A stretch of 64,000 nt of DNA from Formosa agariphila KMM 3901 (GTDB taxonomy: Bacteria > Bacteroidota > Bacteroidia > Flavobacteriales > Flavobacteriaceae): the NCBI RefSeq assembly GCF_000723205.1, contig NZ_HG315671.1:1585351-1649350 (forward strand), given 5' to 3'. A model generated the notes under the pieces. It had not been told where the DNA came from and did not search any database. It worked only from the letters and a program-made list of their open reading frames with translations. Shown here one piece after another: positions 54,181 through 63,562 of the stretch. The position numbers and the translations under genes were made by a program. Every line of letters begins with the position of its first letter. The stretch's first letter is position 1.

Positions 54181-54945
54181 TTAGAACCCTTCAAAAACAC
54201 CGAGACCAAAGAGTGCAAAATCGTATTTTACGGGGTCATTTTCGTCTAAAGCTCTAAGCGCAGTATCCAATTCTAATAATGCTTTTCCGTCATTTTGTTT
54301 TCTACTTAGCAAACCTAGTTTTCTAGCCACGTTTCCAGAATGTACATCTAACGGACAAGAAAGTTGTGACGGAGATAAACTGTTCCAAATTCCAAAATCG
54401 ACTCCGGTATTGTCGTTTCTTACCATCCAACGTAAATACATATTAATGCGTTTTGCCGCCGAATTTTTCAATGGGTCACTAATGTGTTTTTGTGTACGTT
54501 GTAAATGTGGATTCTCAAAAAACACGTTTTTAAACTCATGTATAGACGGTTGTAAAGAATCTGTAGAGGCGTATTTAGAAAATAACATCTCTAATCCGGA
54601 ATGTTGGGTGTAAATATGGTTCAGACTTTTAATGAATTGAGACAAATCGTCTCCATTAAAGGTGCGATGTACAAAGGCATTTAAGGATTCTAAATCTTTT
54701 TCGGAATGATTAATTACAAAATCATAAGGTGAATTATCTAATAATTCCATCATCGATTTTGCATTTTTAATAATGCTTTTTCTGTTCCCCCATGAAATAG
54801 TCGCGGTTAGAAAACCTGAGATTTCAATATCTTCCTTCAAGGTAAACTGATGTGGAATTTGAATAGGGTCGCTTTCAATAAATTTAGGGTTATTGTAAAG
54901 GATGACTTTCTCGTCTAGAAATTCTTTGAGTTCGTTTTTTGTCAT
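54181..54945 (-). CDS. TIGR02757-family protein
   Basis: 254 residues. It contains ATISWGNRKSIIKNAKSMMELLD, YFVIHR-like FVHRTFNGDDL, and RINMYLRWMVRNDNTGVDFGIW followed by PLDVHSGNVARKLGLLSRKQ. This is the pattern of TIGR02757, an HhH-glycosylase-like family common in Bacteroidota. RWMVRND and the late Asp suggest a DNA-binding or glycosylase-like fold, but activity is unproven. Its ATG shares one base with the stop of the CPBP gene, so it is the third gene of an operon. Confidence 0.82.
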   Translation of the reverse strand: MTKNELKEFLDEKVILYNNPKFIESDPIQIPHQFTLKEDIEISGFLTATISWGNRKSIIKNAKSMMELLDNSPYDFVINHSEKDLESLNAFVHRTFNGDDLSQFIKSLNHIYTQHSGLEMLFSKYASTDSLQPSIHEFKNVFFENPHLQRTQKHISDPLKNSAAKRINMYLRWMVRNDNTGVDFGIWNSLSPSQLSCPLDVHSGNVARKLGLLSRKQNDGKALLELDTALRALDENDPVKYDFALFGLGVFEGF

Positions 54946-55529
54946 TATTCAGTCATAAGTAAAACGGCAGGAATAATTATAATACCATTATAAATTGCAT
55001 GAAATAATATCGAGTATATTAACCCATATTGTAGTCTGATGATTCCTAAAAATAATCCGATAATAATTTGAGGAGCGACTAAAATTGGAGCTAAGATTAA
55101 AACATTTCGAGTGATTTCGAAGTTTGTAATATGTACCAAACCAAAGGCTAAAGCGAAAAAATAAAATACGTATTTAAATCCTTTTTTTCCTGTAAACGCG
55201 GTAAGAGGTCCTCTAAATATAAGTTCTTCAAGTATAGGAGCTGCGAGCACGCCTAGTAATACAATAACATATGGTGGGTAATCTTCAAACAGTTTTGTAG
55301 AAGCATGATCTTCAAAATCTACAAGGCCCATGGTTTCAATAATAGAAAACACTATGGTAAAGCAAAAGTTTAGAAAAAAGGCAATTATAAGTGCCGTAAT
55401 AAAGACACTAGCTTTAGAATACCCTTGAAATAACGTTTTTTCTTCGTTATTATAAGGCGCCTTTAAATAGCTTATAAAGACTTTTGAAATTCCTGTAAAT
55501 ATTTCTACTTTAGATTGTAATATTTCCAT
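54945..55529 (-). CDS. CPBP-family intramembrane metalloprotease
   Basis: 194 residues with about six membrane segments. The CPBP motifs are present: [16 protein letters not shown] (EExxxR), FGLVHITNF and [11 protein letters not shown]. It overlaps the ABC ATPase gene by 20 bp at its start and the TIGR02757 gene by one base at its end. Members process prenylated or signal-type proteins or act in immunity to peptides. The substrate is unknown. Confidence 0.88.
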   Translation of the reverse strand: MEILQSKVEIFTGISKVFISYLKAPYNNEEKTLFQGYSKASVFITALIIAFFLNFCFTIVFSIIETMGLVDFEDHASTKLFEDYPPYVIVLLGVLAAPILEELIFRGPLTAFTGKKGFKYVFYFFALAFGLVHITNFEITRNVLILAPILVAPQIIIGLFLGIIRLQYGLIYSILFHAIYNGIIIIPAVLLMTE

Positions 55530-56172
55530 CTACCATAACTAATTTTCTGTCGGCCAAGTTGGCTAATTCTTCATTGTGCGTTACAATTACAAAGGTTTGT
55601 CCAAATTGTTCACGTAATTTAAAGAACAAACTATGCAATTGTTCTGCAGATTCACTATCTAAATTTCCCGAAGGTTCGTCTGCAAAAATTAAACTTGGAT
55701 TGTTTATAAGTGCACGAGCCACGGCAACACGCTGTTGCTCTCCACCCGATAATTCGTTTGGTTTATGATGATAGCGATGAGAAAGCCCTAAAAAGTCAAG
55801 TAATTCTTTAGCTCTGGGTTCTGCTTCTTTAGGATTAACGCCTTTAATAAATGCGGGTATGCATACGTTTTCTAAAGCGCTAAATTCAGGTAATAATTGA
55901 TGAAATTGAAATATGAAACCAATATGCTCATTTCTAAATTTCGCTAGGCCTTTTTCCTTTAACTCTTGAATGTTTATACCATTGATTACAAGTTTGCAAG
56001 CATCTTGTTTTGAAGGAGAATCTAAAGTGCCTAAAATTTGAAGTAAAGTAGTTTTTCCAGCGCCAGAAGCACCAACAATAGATACGATTTCACTTTTTTT
56101 TATATGAAGATTTACACCTTTTAAAACATGAAAATCGTCGTAATATTTATGAATGTTTTTTGCTTGAATCAT
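55510..56172 (-). CDS. ABC transporter ATP-binding protein (LolD/MacB-type)
   Basis: 220 residues. Walker A is [12 protein letters not shown] near 38, the Q-loop is [12 protein letters not shown], the signature is [15 protein letters not shown] near 142, Walker B is [12 protein letters not shown] and the switch His is in VTHNEEL. The stretch [14 protein letters not shown] matches the LolCDE/MacB group. In Bacteroidota this ATPase is often paired with FtsX-like permeases, but none is adjacent here. It heads an operon with CPBP and TIGR02757 genes. Confidence 0.9.
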   Translation of the reverse strand: MIQAKNIHKYYDDFHVLKGVNLHIKKSEIVSIVGASGAGKTTLLQILGTLDSPSKQDACKLVINGINIQELKEKGLAKFRNEHIGFIFQFHQLLPEFSALENVCIPAFIKGVNPKEAEPRAKELLDFLGLSHRYHHKPNELSGGEQQRVAVARALINNPSLIFADEPSGNLDSESAEQLHSLFFKLREQFGQTFVIVTHNEELANLADRKLVMVDGNITI

Positions 56173-56543
56173 GCATTGTAATTAAGATGATTAAAGTAAT
56201 ACTTTAAAAACAATCTCACAAAATTAAATAGCTGTAGTTTAAAAAGGTTTAACTAAAGCTGCTGTTTTACAAAGGCATTCAATTCGTTTATTATAACAAT
56301 TAAATGGTTTCAACTATTAAACATTGAAGTTCATTAAAAGTAGTGAAGATTAAAAACTATATCTTTGTTATTTAAATCTGCTTTAAGGCCTTAAGATAAA
56401 AATTTAGGTTTATAGCAAATTCATTTTAAGACGATTTTAGAAGCATAATTAAAAGCATTCTAAAATTCAACCTTAGAAATTTTTTAAACCTAATGATGTA
56501 ATACAGATTCGCAAATCTTTATTATTACTAAATAATTGTATCA
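56173..56543. other. intergenic region upstream of folE
   Basis: 371 bp between divergent genes, without a plausible gene. TATCTTTG at 56360-56367 resembles a -7 element, but no TTTG lies at the right distance upstream. Nothing else recognised. Confidence 0.45.
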
Positions 56544-57140
56544 ATGCCTTATAAACATTACGAAGAGTATAATCTGGAAATTACAGATGAAATAAAATCG
56601 CAATACCAAAATATTATTACAAACATAGGCGAGGATGTTTCGCGAGATGGGTTACAAAAAACACCCGAACGCGCCTCTAAAGCCATGCAGTTTTTAACTC
56701 AAGGTTACGAATTAGATGCTGCCGAGATTTTAAAAAGCGCTATGTTTAAAGAGTCGTATAACGAAATGGTAATCGTGAAAAACATAGAGTTGTATTCACT
56801 TTGCGAGCATCATTTATTGCCTTTTTTTGGTAAAGCGCATATTGCATATATTCCTAACGGACATATTGTTGGGTTAAGTAAAATACCCAGAATAGTAGAT
56901 GTTTTTGCAAGACGCTTACAAGTTCAGGAACGCTTAACAAAGCAAATATTAGACTGTATAAACGATACTTTAAAACCACAAGGAGTAGCAGTGGTTATAG
57001 AAGCGAGCCATATGTGTATGATGATGCGTGGCGTACAAAAACAAAATTCGGTAACTACAACTTCTGGATTTCGTGGTCAGTTTGAAAAGATTGAAACAAG
57101 AAATGAATTTTTAAAGTTGATAAGTGAAGATTTGTCATAA
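56544..57140 (+). CDS. folE: GTP cyclohydrolase I
   Basis: 198 residues. It converts GTP to 7,8-dihydroneopterin triphosphate, the first step of folate and pterin synthesis. Zinc ligands and active-site residues are in [21 protein letters not shown] and [11 protein letters not shown] (Cys, His, Cys), with [23 protein letters not shown] between and [10 protein letters not shown] at the end. The length is typical of the type IA zinc enzyme. Confidence 0.96.
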   Translation: MPYKHYEEYNLEITDEIKSQYQNIITNIGEDVSRDGLQKTPERASKAMQFLTQGYELDAAEILKSAMFKESYNEMVIVKNIELYSLCEHHLLPFFGKAHIAYIPNGHIVGLSKIPRIVDVFARRLQVQERLTKQILDCINDTLKPQGVAVVIEASHMCMMMRGVQKQNSVTTTSGFRGQFEKIETRNEFLKLISEDLS

Positions 57141-57194
57141 TATATTTTTGGTATGTTTCTTGCAAATAGAGTGTTGTAACCTTTAAAACATATT

Positions 57195-57506
57195 ATGCCT
57201 AAAAATAAAAATTATAAAAAATTAGCCTTGAGTATTCTTTTAGATGCTGTTGGTTATGTTAGTTTTATTGTGCCAGGAATAGGTGAGTTTTCCGATATTA
57301 TTTGGGCGCCAGCGTCAGCTTACATCATGACCAAATTATATAAAGGACAGCAAGGAAAAGTGGCAGCAGGAATTTCGTTTTTAGAAGAAGCAATGCCTGG
57401 CTTAGATATTATACCAACCTTTACATTAATGTGGTTTTACACTTATGTGTTTAGCTCCAGTTCAAGTAAAGAGAAAGAAATAGAATCAAAAAAGTCCCTT
57501 ATTTAA
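57195..57506 (+). CDS. small membrane protein of unknown function
   Basis: 103 residues. Two hydrophobic segments (about 15-28 and 76-90) flank the conserved-looking stretch EFSDIIWAPASAYIMTKLYKG. This pattern is found in many Bacteroidota, but I know no function. The stop codon lies inside the terminator hairpin at 57488-57517. It is 54 bp downstream of folE and may be co-transcribed with it. Confidence 0.68.
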   Translation: MPKNKNYKKLALSILLDAVGYVSFIVPGIGEFSDIIWAPASAYIMTKLYKGQQGKVAAGISFLEEAMPGLDIIPTFTLMWFYTYVFSSSSSKEKEIESKKSLI

Positions 57507-57517
57507 GGGACTTTTTT
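57488..57517. terminator. bidirectional terminator
   Basis: AAAGTCCCTT / AAGGGACTTT with loop ATTT, and T runs on both strands. It serves the small membrane protein gene on the plus strand and the TonB receptor on the minus strand. It overlaps the plus-strand stop codon. Confidence 0.85.
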
Positions 57518-57540
57518 GTGTGTATTTATTAAATAAGAAA

Positions 57541-59814
57541 CTAGATTTTATAGGTTAAACCTACACTTAAATTTCTTCCAATATTATAAATCCCGTCTGT
57601 TTTTAATCGCGATAAATGGTTTATATATTGCTTATCTGTTAAGTTACTTCCCGTAATACTTACGTTTAGAGTGTTTTTAAACAACTGAAAATCTCCACCA
57701 ATACCAGCGCTTAATAGGTTGTAACTATCTGAAGTAGTTTCGTTTGCACTGACATTGTTTTGAGCTAAAGTTGAGCTTAATTTTACAAAAGCATATCCTT
57801 TCTGAATCCAGTTTTTCTCGAACTCAACGCGAACAGTGTTTTTAAAATTATTTGCAGGTATTAAAGGTAAATAGTCTCCGTTATCTTGTTTTCCTGTTAC
57901 CGATTCAAAACTACTTTCTATATGCAACCAGTGAATAGGGTGCGGGTGAATATGAATTCCAATTTCACCTCCGTATAATGCAGCATCATCTTGTAAGTAT
58001 AAATAAACAGGGTCGTCGTTTATAAGCTCTCCATTTGGCGATAGGTAAATATAATTGTTTACTTTATTGTAAAATCCGTTAGCATAAACTTCAATATGTC
58101 TGTTTTTATATTCTAAAGCTAAATCTGATTGATAATTTTGCTCGTTGTTTAAATCGGGGTTACCAATTTCAAAACGGTTAGTCCCTTCGTGAGAACCATA
58201 AGATGTTAATTCTGCTAAGTTTGGAGCTCTAAATCCAGAAGCTAAATTTAATCGTAAAGATGTGTTTTTAGTGATGTTAGTTTTTAAACCAGCAGCACCG
58301 TTAAAGCTATTATAGGTTCTGTTTAAATCGTCTTCGGTAGAAATGTTTCTATTGTCAAAACGAGCACCTATTTGAATATCCATTTTATCAAAATGAATAT
58401 GCGACATGGCTAAAACACCAATATCATTAGTAGTTGCATTCGGGATTAAGATTTCTTCACCATAATTGGTATTTACTTGGTTCATGCCTTGAACACCAAC
58501 AATAGTTTCAAATTTACCAAAAGTTGGCATGTGGTATTTTACATCGTAATTAAATGTTTTTAATTTCATTTGTAAAGCAGGATGTAATTCCTCATGTTCA
58601 TCATGATCATCGTGGTCATCGTCATGATCTTCATCAGCAACATCATGGTCATGGTCATCATGATCATCTTCATCACCGTGGTCGTGATCGTGTTCTTCTT
58701 CAAACTCTTTTCTGTCATTATATAAATATCCGAGTGTAACATCTAAACTCGAATTTTCAAAAAAGATATTGGTCTTAGAACTAAAAATATGATTAGTTAC
58801 TTGTTGGTAAGGTAGAAGTGGTGTTTTGTCTGTAGACTGTTCTCCAATTTCTTCAGGAATTCCTAATTTAGAATCATTTAAATTATATCTCACTTCAGTT
58901 TTAAAGTTCGTGGATTGATATCCGAAACCTGCCTTTAAATCTTTTTCTTTAAATCTACTATTAGTTACACGGTAGTCTTTAGTATCGTAATCTGAATGTT
59001 CTGAAGCACTTCCACGAATTAAGAATTTAAATCCGTTTCCAGAAGTTTTATATCCAGCATTAGAACTAAAACCTTGAGTATTTCCGAAATAAGTTGTACC
59101 AAAATCCCCATGAGATTCGTCTTGTGCAGCAAAACGCTCAGGATTTAAATACAATACACCTCCTAAAGCATCACTACCATAGAGTAGGGAAGCAGGGCCT
59201 TTAATAACTTCAACACTTTCAATTCCGGCATCGCTAATCCCTAAACCATGCTCGTCTCCGAATTGCTGATTTTCTAGACGCACACCTTGAGTATATACTA
59301 AAACACGGTTAGAACTTAATCCACGAATTACTGGTTTTCCAATACTGGTACCTGTTGTAATACTTTCAACACCTGGAATATCTGTAATACCATCGGCAAG
59401 GGTTACTGCACCGCTAGCTTTTAAATCAGATACCTTTGCGCGTTCAACCATCATAACATTGTCGCGTTGTAATTTATGAAATGGCGTAGAAATAATAACT
59501 TCTTCCATTTCTGTTACCGAAGTTTTTAGTGATATTTTAAGCTCACCGGTATATGGAATAGAAATATTTTGAGTTTGTGATTCGTATCCTATAGAAGAGA
59601 AAACAATTTTGTAAGTGCCGTTAGGAATGTTTTCTATTGAAAAATACCCGTCGTCATCTGTAATGCTTCCTTTTTCAAGCAGTGGAAAATAAACGTCTAT
59701 AATAGACAAGCCTTGTTGAGTATCGTTTTCTACAACACGTCCTTGTATTATGTTTTGTGCAAAACTAGGCGTCGCGACAATGCATAATAATAGTAATAAT
59801 ATGAATGATTTCAT
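57541..59814 (-). CDS. TonB-dependent receptor with His/Asp-rich loop, probable zinc receptor
   Basis: 757 residues. Signal peptide ending SFAQN, carboxypeptidase-regulatory-like domain about 22-105, plug about 120-225 (GLSSNRVLVYTQGVRLENQQFGDEHGLG), then the barrel. Residues about 373-412 are almost entirely His, Asp and Glu (repeats of DHDHGDEDDHD and DDDHDDHDEHEE), placed in an extracellular loop of the barrel. This resembles ZnuD-type zinc receptors. Upstream on the same strand is a small His-containing exported protein. I infer zinc uptake. Other divalent metals are possible. Confidence 0.87.
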   Translation of the reverse strand: MKSFILLLLLCIVATPSFAQNIIQGRVVENDTQQGLSIIDVYFPLLEKGSITDDDGYFSIENIPNGTYKIVFSSIGYESQTQNISIPYTGELKISLKTSVTEMEEVIISTPFHKLQRDNVMMVERAKVSDLKASGAVTLADGITDIPGVESITTGTSIGKPVIRGLSSNRVLVYTQGVRLENQQFGDEHGLGISDAGIESVEVIKGPASLLYGSDALGGVLYLNPERFAAQDESHGDFGTTYFGNTQGFSSNAGYKTSGNGFKFLIRGSASEHSDYDTKDYRVTNSRFKEKDLKAGFGYQSTNFKTEVRYNLNDSKLGIPEEIGEQSTDKTPLLPYQQVTNHIFSSKTNIFFENSSLDVTLGYLYNDRKEFEEEHDHDHGDEDDHDDHDHDVADEDHDDDHDDHDEHEELHPALQMKLKTFNYDVKYHMPTFGKFETIVGVQGMNQVNTNYGEEILIPNATTNDIGVLAMSHIHFDKMDIQIGARFDNRNISTEDDLNRTYNSFNGAAGLKTNITKNTSLRLNLASGFRAPNLAELTSYGSHEGTNRFEIGNPDLNNEQNYQSDLALEYKNRHIEVYANGFYNKVNNYIYLSPNGELINDDPVYLYLQDDAALYGGEIGIHIHPHPIHWLHIESSFESVTGKQDNGDYLPLIPANNFKNTVRVEFEKNWIQKGYAFVKLSSTLAQNNVSANETTSDSYNLLSAGIGGDFQLFKNTLNVSITGSNLTDKQYINHLSRLKTDGIYNIGRNLSVGLTYKI

Positions 59815-59871
59815 TTTTTTATAATTTAAATGATGTATAATGCTGATTGTAATCAGTCTAAGTACGAGCGT

Positions 59872-60204
59872 TTAAATTATAGTAGGAGGAGCTCTTAAAG
59901 AGAAATGAAGTTGTTGAAACGTATTTAAAAAGAAATATTGTGTAGAAATTAAAGAGTGATTCTCTTTAACGTCAAGTATTTCAGCAGTAAATACAGGTAT
60001 GGTAAAATGATGATTTAATTGAAATTTATAAAATTCACAATCGATGTCTGCAGTATGTAAATGCGCTTTTTTTTCACCATGACAAACCTCATGAAGGTGC
60101 GTTTCAAACACATGATTAAACTTTACAAACGTAGGTGCTAAAAAGGCTAACACTAAAACAATTGTAAACACTTTAAAAACGATATATGTTTTTAAATGAT
60201 TCAT
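59872..60204 (-). CDS. small His/Cys-containing exported protein
   Basis: 110 residues with an N-terminal hydrophobic segment (FTIVLVLAFLAPTFVKF). The cluster THLHEVCHGEKKAHLHTADIDC, about 40 residues in, then NHHF, could bind metal. It lies 57 bp upstream of the His-rich TonB receptor and starts one base after the upstream membrane gene ends. It may deliver or sense the metal for the receptor. No named family recognised. Confidence 0.68.
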   Translation of the reverse strand: MNHLKTYIVFKVFTIVLVLAFLAPTFVKFNHVFETHLHEVCHGEKKAHLHTADIDCEFYKFQLNHHFTIPVFTAEILDVKENHSLISTQYFFLNTFQQLHFSLRAPPTII

Positions 60205-60205
60205 A

Positions 60206-60700
60206 TTAATCTACAAACCGATTTAATCCAAATCGGCGTAACATTTTCTTTTCAAATTCCCAGAAAAACCTAAACTGACCGAATAACCAACCGTAAAAAA
60301 CAAGAAGAATCTGATAGAAAATAATACCTAAAAAGATATATAACGTCCAGTACAAAAACGGACTTAAATTATCTTTAGTAACACCTAGCCACTTAATAAT
60401 AGGTCGTCCTACAAATAAAGAAGAAGATCCCGTTATGGCAAACACCATAAATACGCGAATCATTTCCCATTTATATTCTAAAACCCATTTGTGTTCTAGT
60501 TTTTTGAAGAGAAAAAGAAAGAATTTTAATAACACAAAGGTAAAGACAGCTGTACTTAAACCAATAATTACAGGCGTGTTATTTCCGAAAATTAAAATGG
60601 ATATTTTTAAAGCACTATAAATAAGAATGAGAACCCCAGCAATTGGAAAGATAAATTGCCAATTCTTTGTGATTTCCCAATGTTGTTTAAATTTTTCCAT
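60206..60700 (-). CDS. membrane protein of unknown function
   Basis: About 164 residues with four hydrophobic segments (about 16-36, 45-64, 82-100 and 118-145). DUF6787-like features are the TKNWQFIFPIAGVLILIYSALKI start and the basic C-terminus KKMLRRFGLNRF. I use the ATG at 60700. The upstream TTG at 60718 lies in a TATATTTG element (60723-60716) that could be an internal promoter. It is in the same operon as the small His-containing protein and the receptor. Confidence 0.65.
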   Translation of the reverse strand: MEKFKQHWEITKNWQFIFPIAGVLILIYSALKISILIFGNNTPVIIGLSTAVFTFVLLKFFLFLFKKLEHKWVLEYKWEMIRVFMVFAITGSSSLFVGRPIIKWLGVTKDNLSPFLYWTLYIFLGIIFYQILLVFYGWLFGQFRFFWEFEKKMLRRFGLNRFVD

Positions 60701-60725
60701 ATTTTTTTCCAGCTGCAAATATATA

Positions 60726-61166
60726 TTAAATTCTAGGAATAAAACCAGACAATTTCTGTTTGTATTTAAGCTGAAAATAGATGAAGTAATTATACATTTT
60801 ATAATTTACCTCGTAACCATAATTTATATCTGGACGATAGTCTATGCGCATCTCGTATAAATTAGGATCGTATTGGCTTGGATTCATTACTCTATTGTTC
60901 CATTCTACAACATAAATGTAATTTCTAGATTCTAAAAACTCTTGCGAATAATAGCCTTCGGGTTTGGCTGTGCTTTCTAGCCAAAAATTAAATCCAGGTT
61001 CTATAATAATAACTTGATATTCTAAACTGTCGTTTTCAATTCTTAGGGTATCGTTATCCGCGACTTTTATTTCCGAAGCCTTTTTAGTAGAACTTGTGCT
61101 TGGTTTACTAGCATTACATCCAATAAAACACAAACTAATTAGTATAATATAATAGATAGATTTCAT
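60726..61166 (-). CDS. DUF6146-family lipoprotein
   Basis: 146 residues. The lipobox is LCFIGCNAS (Cys about 17), followed by a Ser/Thr-rich linker. The conserved part has IIIEPGFNFWLESTAKPEGYYSQEFLESRN and YVVEWNNRVMNPSQYDPNLYEMRIDY, which I recognise as DUF6146, a Bacteroidota lipoprotein family of unknown function. It is first in a chain of minus-strand genes leading to the His-rich receptor. Confidence 0.78.
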   Translation of the reverse strand: MKSIYYIILISLCFIGCNASKPSTSSTKKASEIKVADNDTLRIENDSLEYQVIIIEPGFNFWLESTAKPEGYYSQEFLESRNYIYVVEWNNRVMNPSQYDPNLYEMRIDYRPDINYGYEVNYKMYNYFIYFQLKYKQKLSGFIPRI

Positions 61167-61231
61167 TTAAATTGATTTTATTAAATATACAATTTTAAGT
61201 TGTAGATAAAAAAAGTGATATTACAAGATGT

Positions 61232-61260
61232 AAAAAAGCCAAGCAATATTGCTTGGCTTT
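61232..61260 (-). terminator. terminator after the DUF937 gene
   Basis: AAAGCCAAGCAAT / ATTGCTTGGCTTT forms a near-perfect stem with almost no loop, followed on the minus strand by a T run. Confidence 0.85.
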
Positions 61261-61281
61261 AATATTATAAATAAGCGGTAT

Positions 61282-61926
61282 TTATTTTAATAAATCGCCT
61301 AACATTCCAGAAATTCCTCCACTATTTTTAGTGCTAGTTTTTCCATCTAAAAACATACCTGCAACATCGTCCATAATACTACCATCTCCATCGGCATCTA
61401 AAATAGATTCTAAAAAACTTTGCTCGTGTTGTGGCGAGTTTCCTTTTACCATTCCACCAAGCATACTTCCTAAATCGCTTGAATTTGTTATATTATTCTG
61501 ACGTTTTTGTTGTCCTAAATACCCCATGACAAGTGGTGTTGCCATTTTTAGAATTTGAGATACTGTTCCTGCATCAATTCCAGATTTCTGACTTAAAGCG
61601 TTTTCTACATTCGATTGTTTAGAACCTAAAACACTGTTTAAAACATTGCTACCTTCATTAATTTCACTTTCGTCTACACCACCATTAAAATAACCTTCTA
61701 AGTTATCTAAAATACTTCCGTCGTGTTTACTGTCTAAAGCATTTAATAAGCTATCGGCACCTTCTGGAGAGGCCGTTGCATTTCTATTCATTGCTTGCAT
61801 TAGCACAGGAAGTGCCATAGAAAGCATATCTCCTGTTTTGTTTGAGTCTTGACCCGTTTGGCCAGCAAGGTTGCTAACAAGACCCTTTCCTAGGTCACTA
61901 TTTAATAAATCTAATATACCAGACAT
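61282..61926 (-). CDS. DUF937-domain protein
   Basis: 214 residues. It has the DUF937 pattern: SGILDLLNSDLGKGLVSNLAGQ at the start, ALPVLMQAMNRNATASPEGA, then DGSILDNLEGYFNGG and TVSQILKMATPLVMGYLGQQKR. Two Asp/Gly-rich turns (DADGDGSIMDD near the C-terminus) recall a calcium-binding loop. Function unknown. Single gene with its own terminator. Confidence 0.85.
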   Translation of the reverse strand: MSGILDLLNSDLGKGLVSNLAGQTGQDSNKTGDMLSMALPVLMQAMNRNATASPEGADSLLNALDSKHDGSILDNLEGYFNGGVDESEINEGSNVLNSVLGSKQSNVENALSQKSGIDAGTVSQILKMATPLVMGYLGQQKRQNNITNSSDLGSMLGGMVKGNSPQHEQSFLESILDADGDGSIMDDVAGMFLDGKTSTKNSGGISGMLGDLLK

Positions 61927-62108
61927 GGTTTAATTTTTTTGATTAATATTTTACTGAAGGTACAAAAATTGGACAAATTGAAACCTTGAAATTACAGATT
62001 ATTTAAAAGAATGCGATTTAGAATGCAGTCTTATAAAAATTTTAGGAACAACCACACCTAAATTGTACTTGAAAAACCTTATTTTTGAAACTGATTTAGT
62101 TTTATTTT

Positions 62109-62837
62109 ATGAAGATAATTTCAATGATTCCTGCGCGTTATAGCGCTTCTCGATTTCCGGGAAAATTAATGCAAGATTTAGGAGGGAAAACAGTAATTCT
62201 ACGGACATATGAAGCTACCGTAGCTACTCAATTATTCGACGATGTAATTGTGGTTACAGATAGCGATATTATTTATAAAGAAATTATAGATAATGGAGGT
62301 AAAGCCATGATGAGTATTAAAGAACACGAATGCGGAAGCGATAGAATTGCCGAAGCGGTAGTAGGTTTAGACATAGATATTGTTGTTAATGTACAAGGCG
62401 ACGAGCCCTTTACAGATGTAGAATCGTTGAGAAAATTAATAGAAGTTTTTAAAGATGATACTGAAAAGCAAATCGATTTAGCGTCTTTAATGGTACATAT
62501 TACCGAAGTAGATGAAATTAATAACCCAAATACGGTTAAAGTTATAGTTGATAATTTTAATTTCGCATTGTATTTCTCTAGAAGCCCAATTCCTTATCCG
62601 CGAGACAAAACTATTGATGTAAAATATTTTAAACATAAGGGCGTTTACGCCTTTAGAAAAGAAGCCATTTTAGATTTTTATAAATTACCAATGATGCCTT
62701 TAGAAGCTTCAGAAAAAATTGAATGCATTCGTTATTTAGAGTATGGCAAGCGCATTAAAATGGTAGAAACAGATGTACAAGGTGTAGAAATAGATACACC
62801 AGAAGATTTAGAACGCGCTAAGAAATTATGGAAATAG
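62109..62837 (+). CDS. kdsB: 3-deoxy-manno-octulosonate cytidylyltransferase
   Basis: 242 residues. It activates Kdo as CMP-Kdo for lipopolysaccharide core assembly. Motifs are [21 protein letters not shown] at the N-terminus (nucleotide binding), [15 protein letters not shown] and VNVQGDEPF near residue 95, with [12 protein letters not shown] and [10 protein letters not shown] later. All match KdsB. It overlaps the next gene by 10 bp. TATTTTTG at 62080-62087 may be its -7 element. Confidence 0.94.
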   Translation: MKIISMIPARYSASRFPGKLMQDLGGKTVILRTYEATVATQLFDDVIVVTDSDIIYKEIIDNGGKAMMSIKEHECGSDRIAEAVVGLDIDIVVNVQGDEPFTDVESLRKLIEVFKDDTEKQIDLASLMVHITEVDEINNPNTVKVIVDNFNFALYFSRSPIPYPRDKTIDVKYFKHKGVYAFRKEAILDFYKLPMMPLEASEKIECIRYLEYGKRIKMVETDVQGVEIDTPEDLERAKKLWK

Positions 62838-63532
62838 ATTACAGTAACATTAAAGTTATTGGTTTTGATGCAGACGATACGCTTTGGGTTAACGAAACGT
62901 ACTTTAGAGATGCCGAAGCAGAATTTGGTAAATTATTATCGCAGTTCGAGACCATAAACCAAATAGATCAAGAGCTATTTAAAATGGAGCTTAAAAACCT
63001 ACCTCTGTATGGGTATGGTATTAAAGGTTTTGTGCTCTCGATGGTAGAAATGGCCTTAGAAATATCCAACAATACAGTGTCTAATAATACCATTAAAGCC
63101 ATTTTAGATATTGGAAAAGATATGATTAATAAGCCAGTAGAATTGTTAGATGGTGTAGAATCAGTTTTAAAAACATTATCAGAATCTTATCGTCTAATTG
63201 TAATTACTAAAGGCGATTTATTAGATCAAGAACGAAAATTAAAACAATCGGGATTGCTTGATTATTTTCATCATATAGAAGTGGTTAGCGATAAAAAAGA
63301 AGAAAATTATTCAAATTTATTGAATCACTTAGATATCAAGCCAAGCGAATTTTTAATGGTAGGAAATTCATTAAAATCAGATGTTCTTCCATTAATACAT
63401 ATAAAAGCACAAGCCATTCACGTTCCATTTCACACAACTTGGGTACACGAACAAGTTACAGCGCAAGAAACAAATGGTAAAGCCTATAAAACTGTACAGA
63501 AATTATCAGATTTGTTGCAGTTTTTAAAATAA
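62828..63532 (+). CDS. HAD-superfamily hydrolase linked to Kdo metabolism
   Basis: 234 residues. Motif I is [14 protein letters not shown] (Asp 15 and Asp 17), motif II is LIVITKGD and motif III/IV is [12 protein letters not shown] near 178. The alpha-helical cap places it in the YjjG/Gph-like group. It is not the short cap-less KdsC type. Its overlap with kdsB and position before a kdnB-like gene suggest a role in sugar-phosphate handling in this pathway, but the substrate is unknown. Confidence 0.8.
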   Translation: MEIDYSNIKVIGFDADDTLWVNETYFRDAEAEFGKLLSQFETINQIDQELFKMELKNLPLYGYGIKGFVLSMVEMALEISNNTVSNNTIKAILDIGKDMINKPVELLDGVESVLKTLSESYRLIVITKGDLLDQERKLKQSGLLDYFHHIEVVSDKKEENYSNLLNHLDIKPSEFLMVGNSLKSDVLPLIHIKAQAIHVPFHTTWVHEQVTAQETNGKAYKTVQKLSDLLQFLK

Positions 63533-63562
63533 GATATAATACACATTATTACCCAATATATA

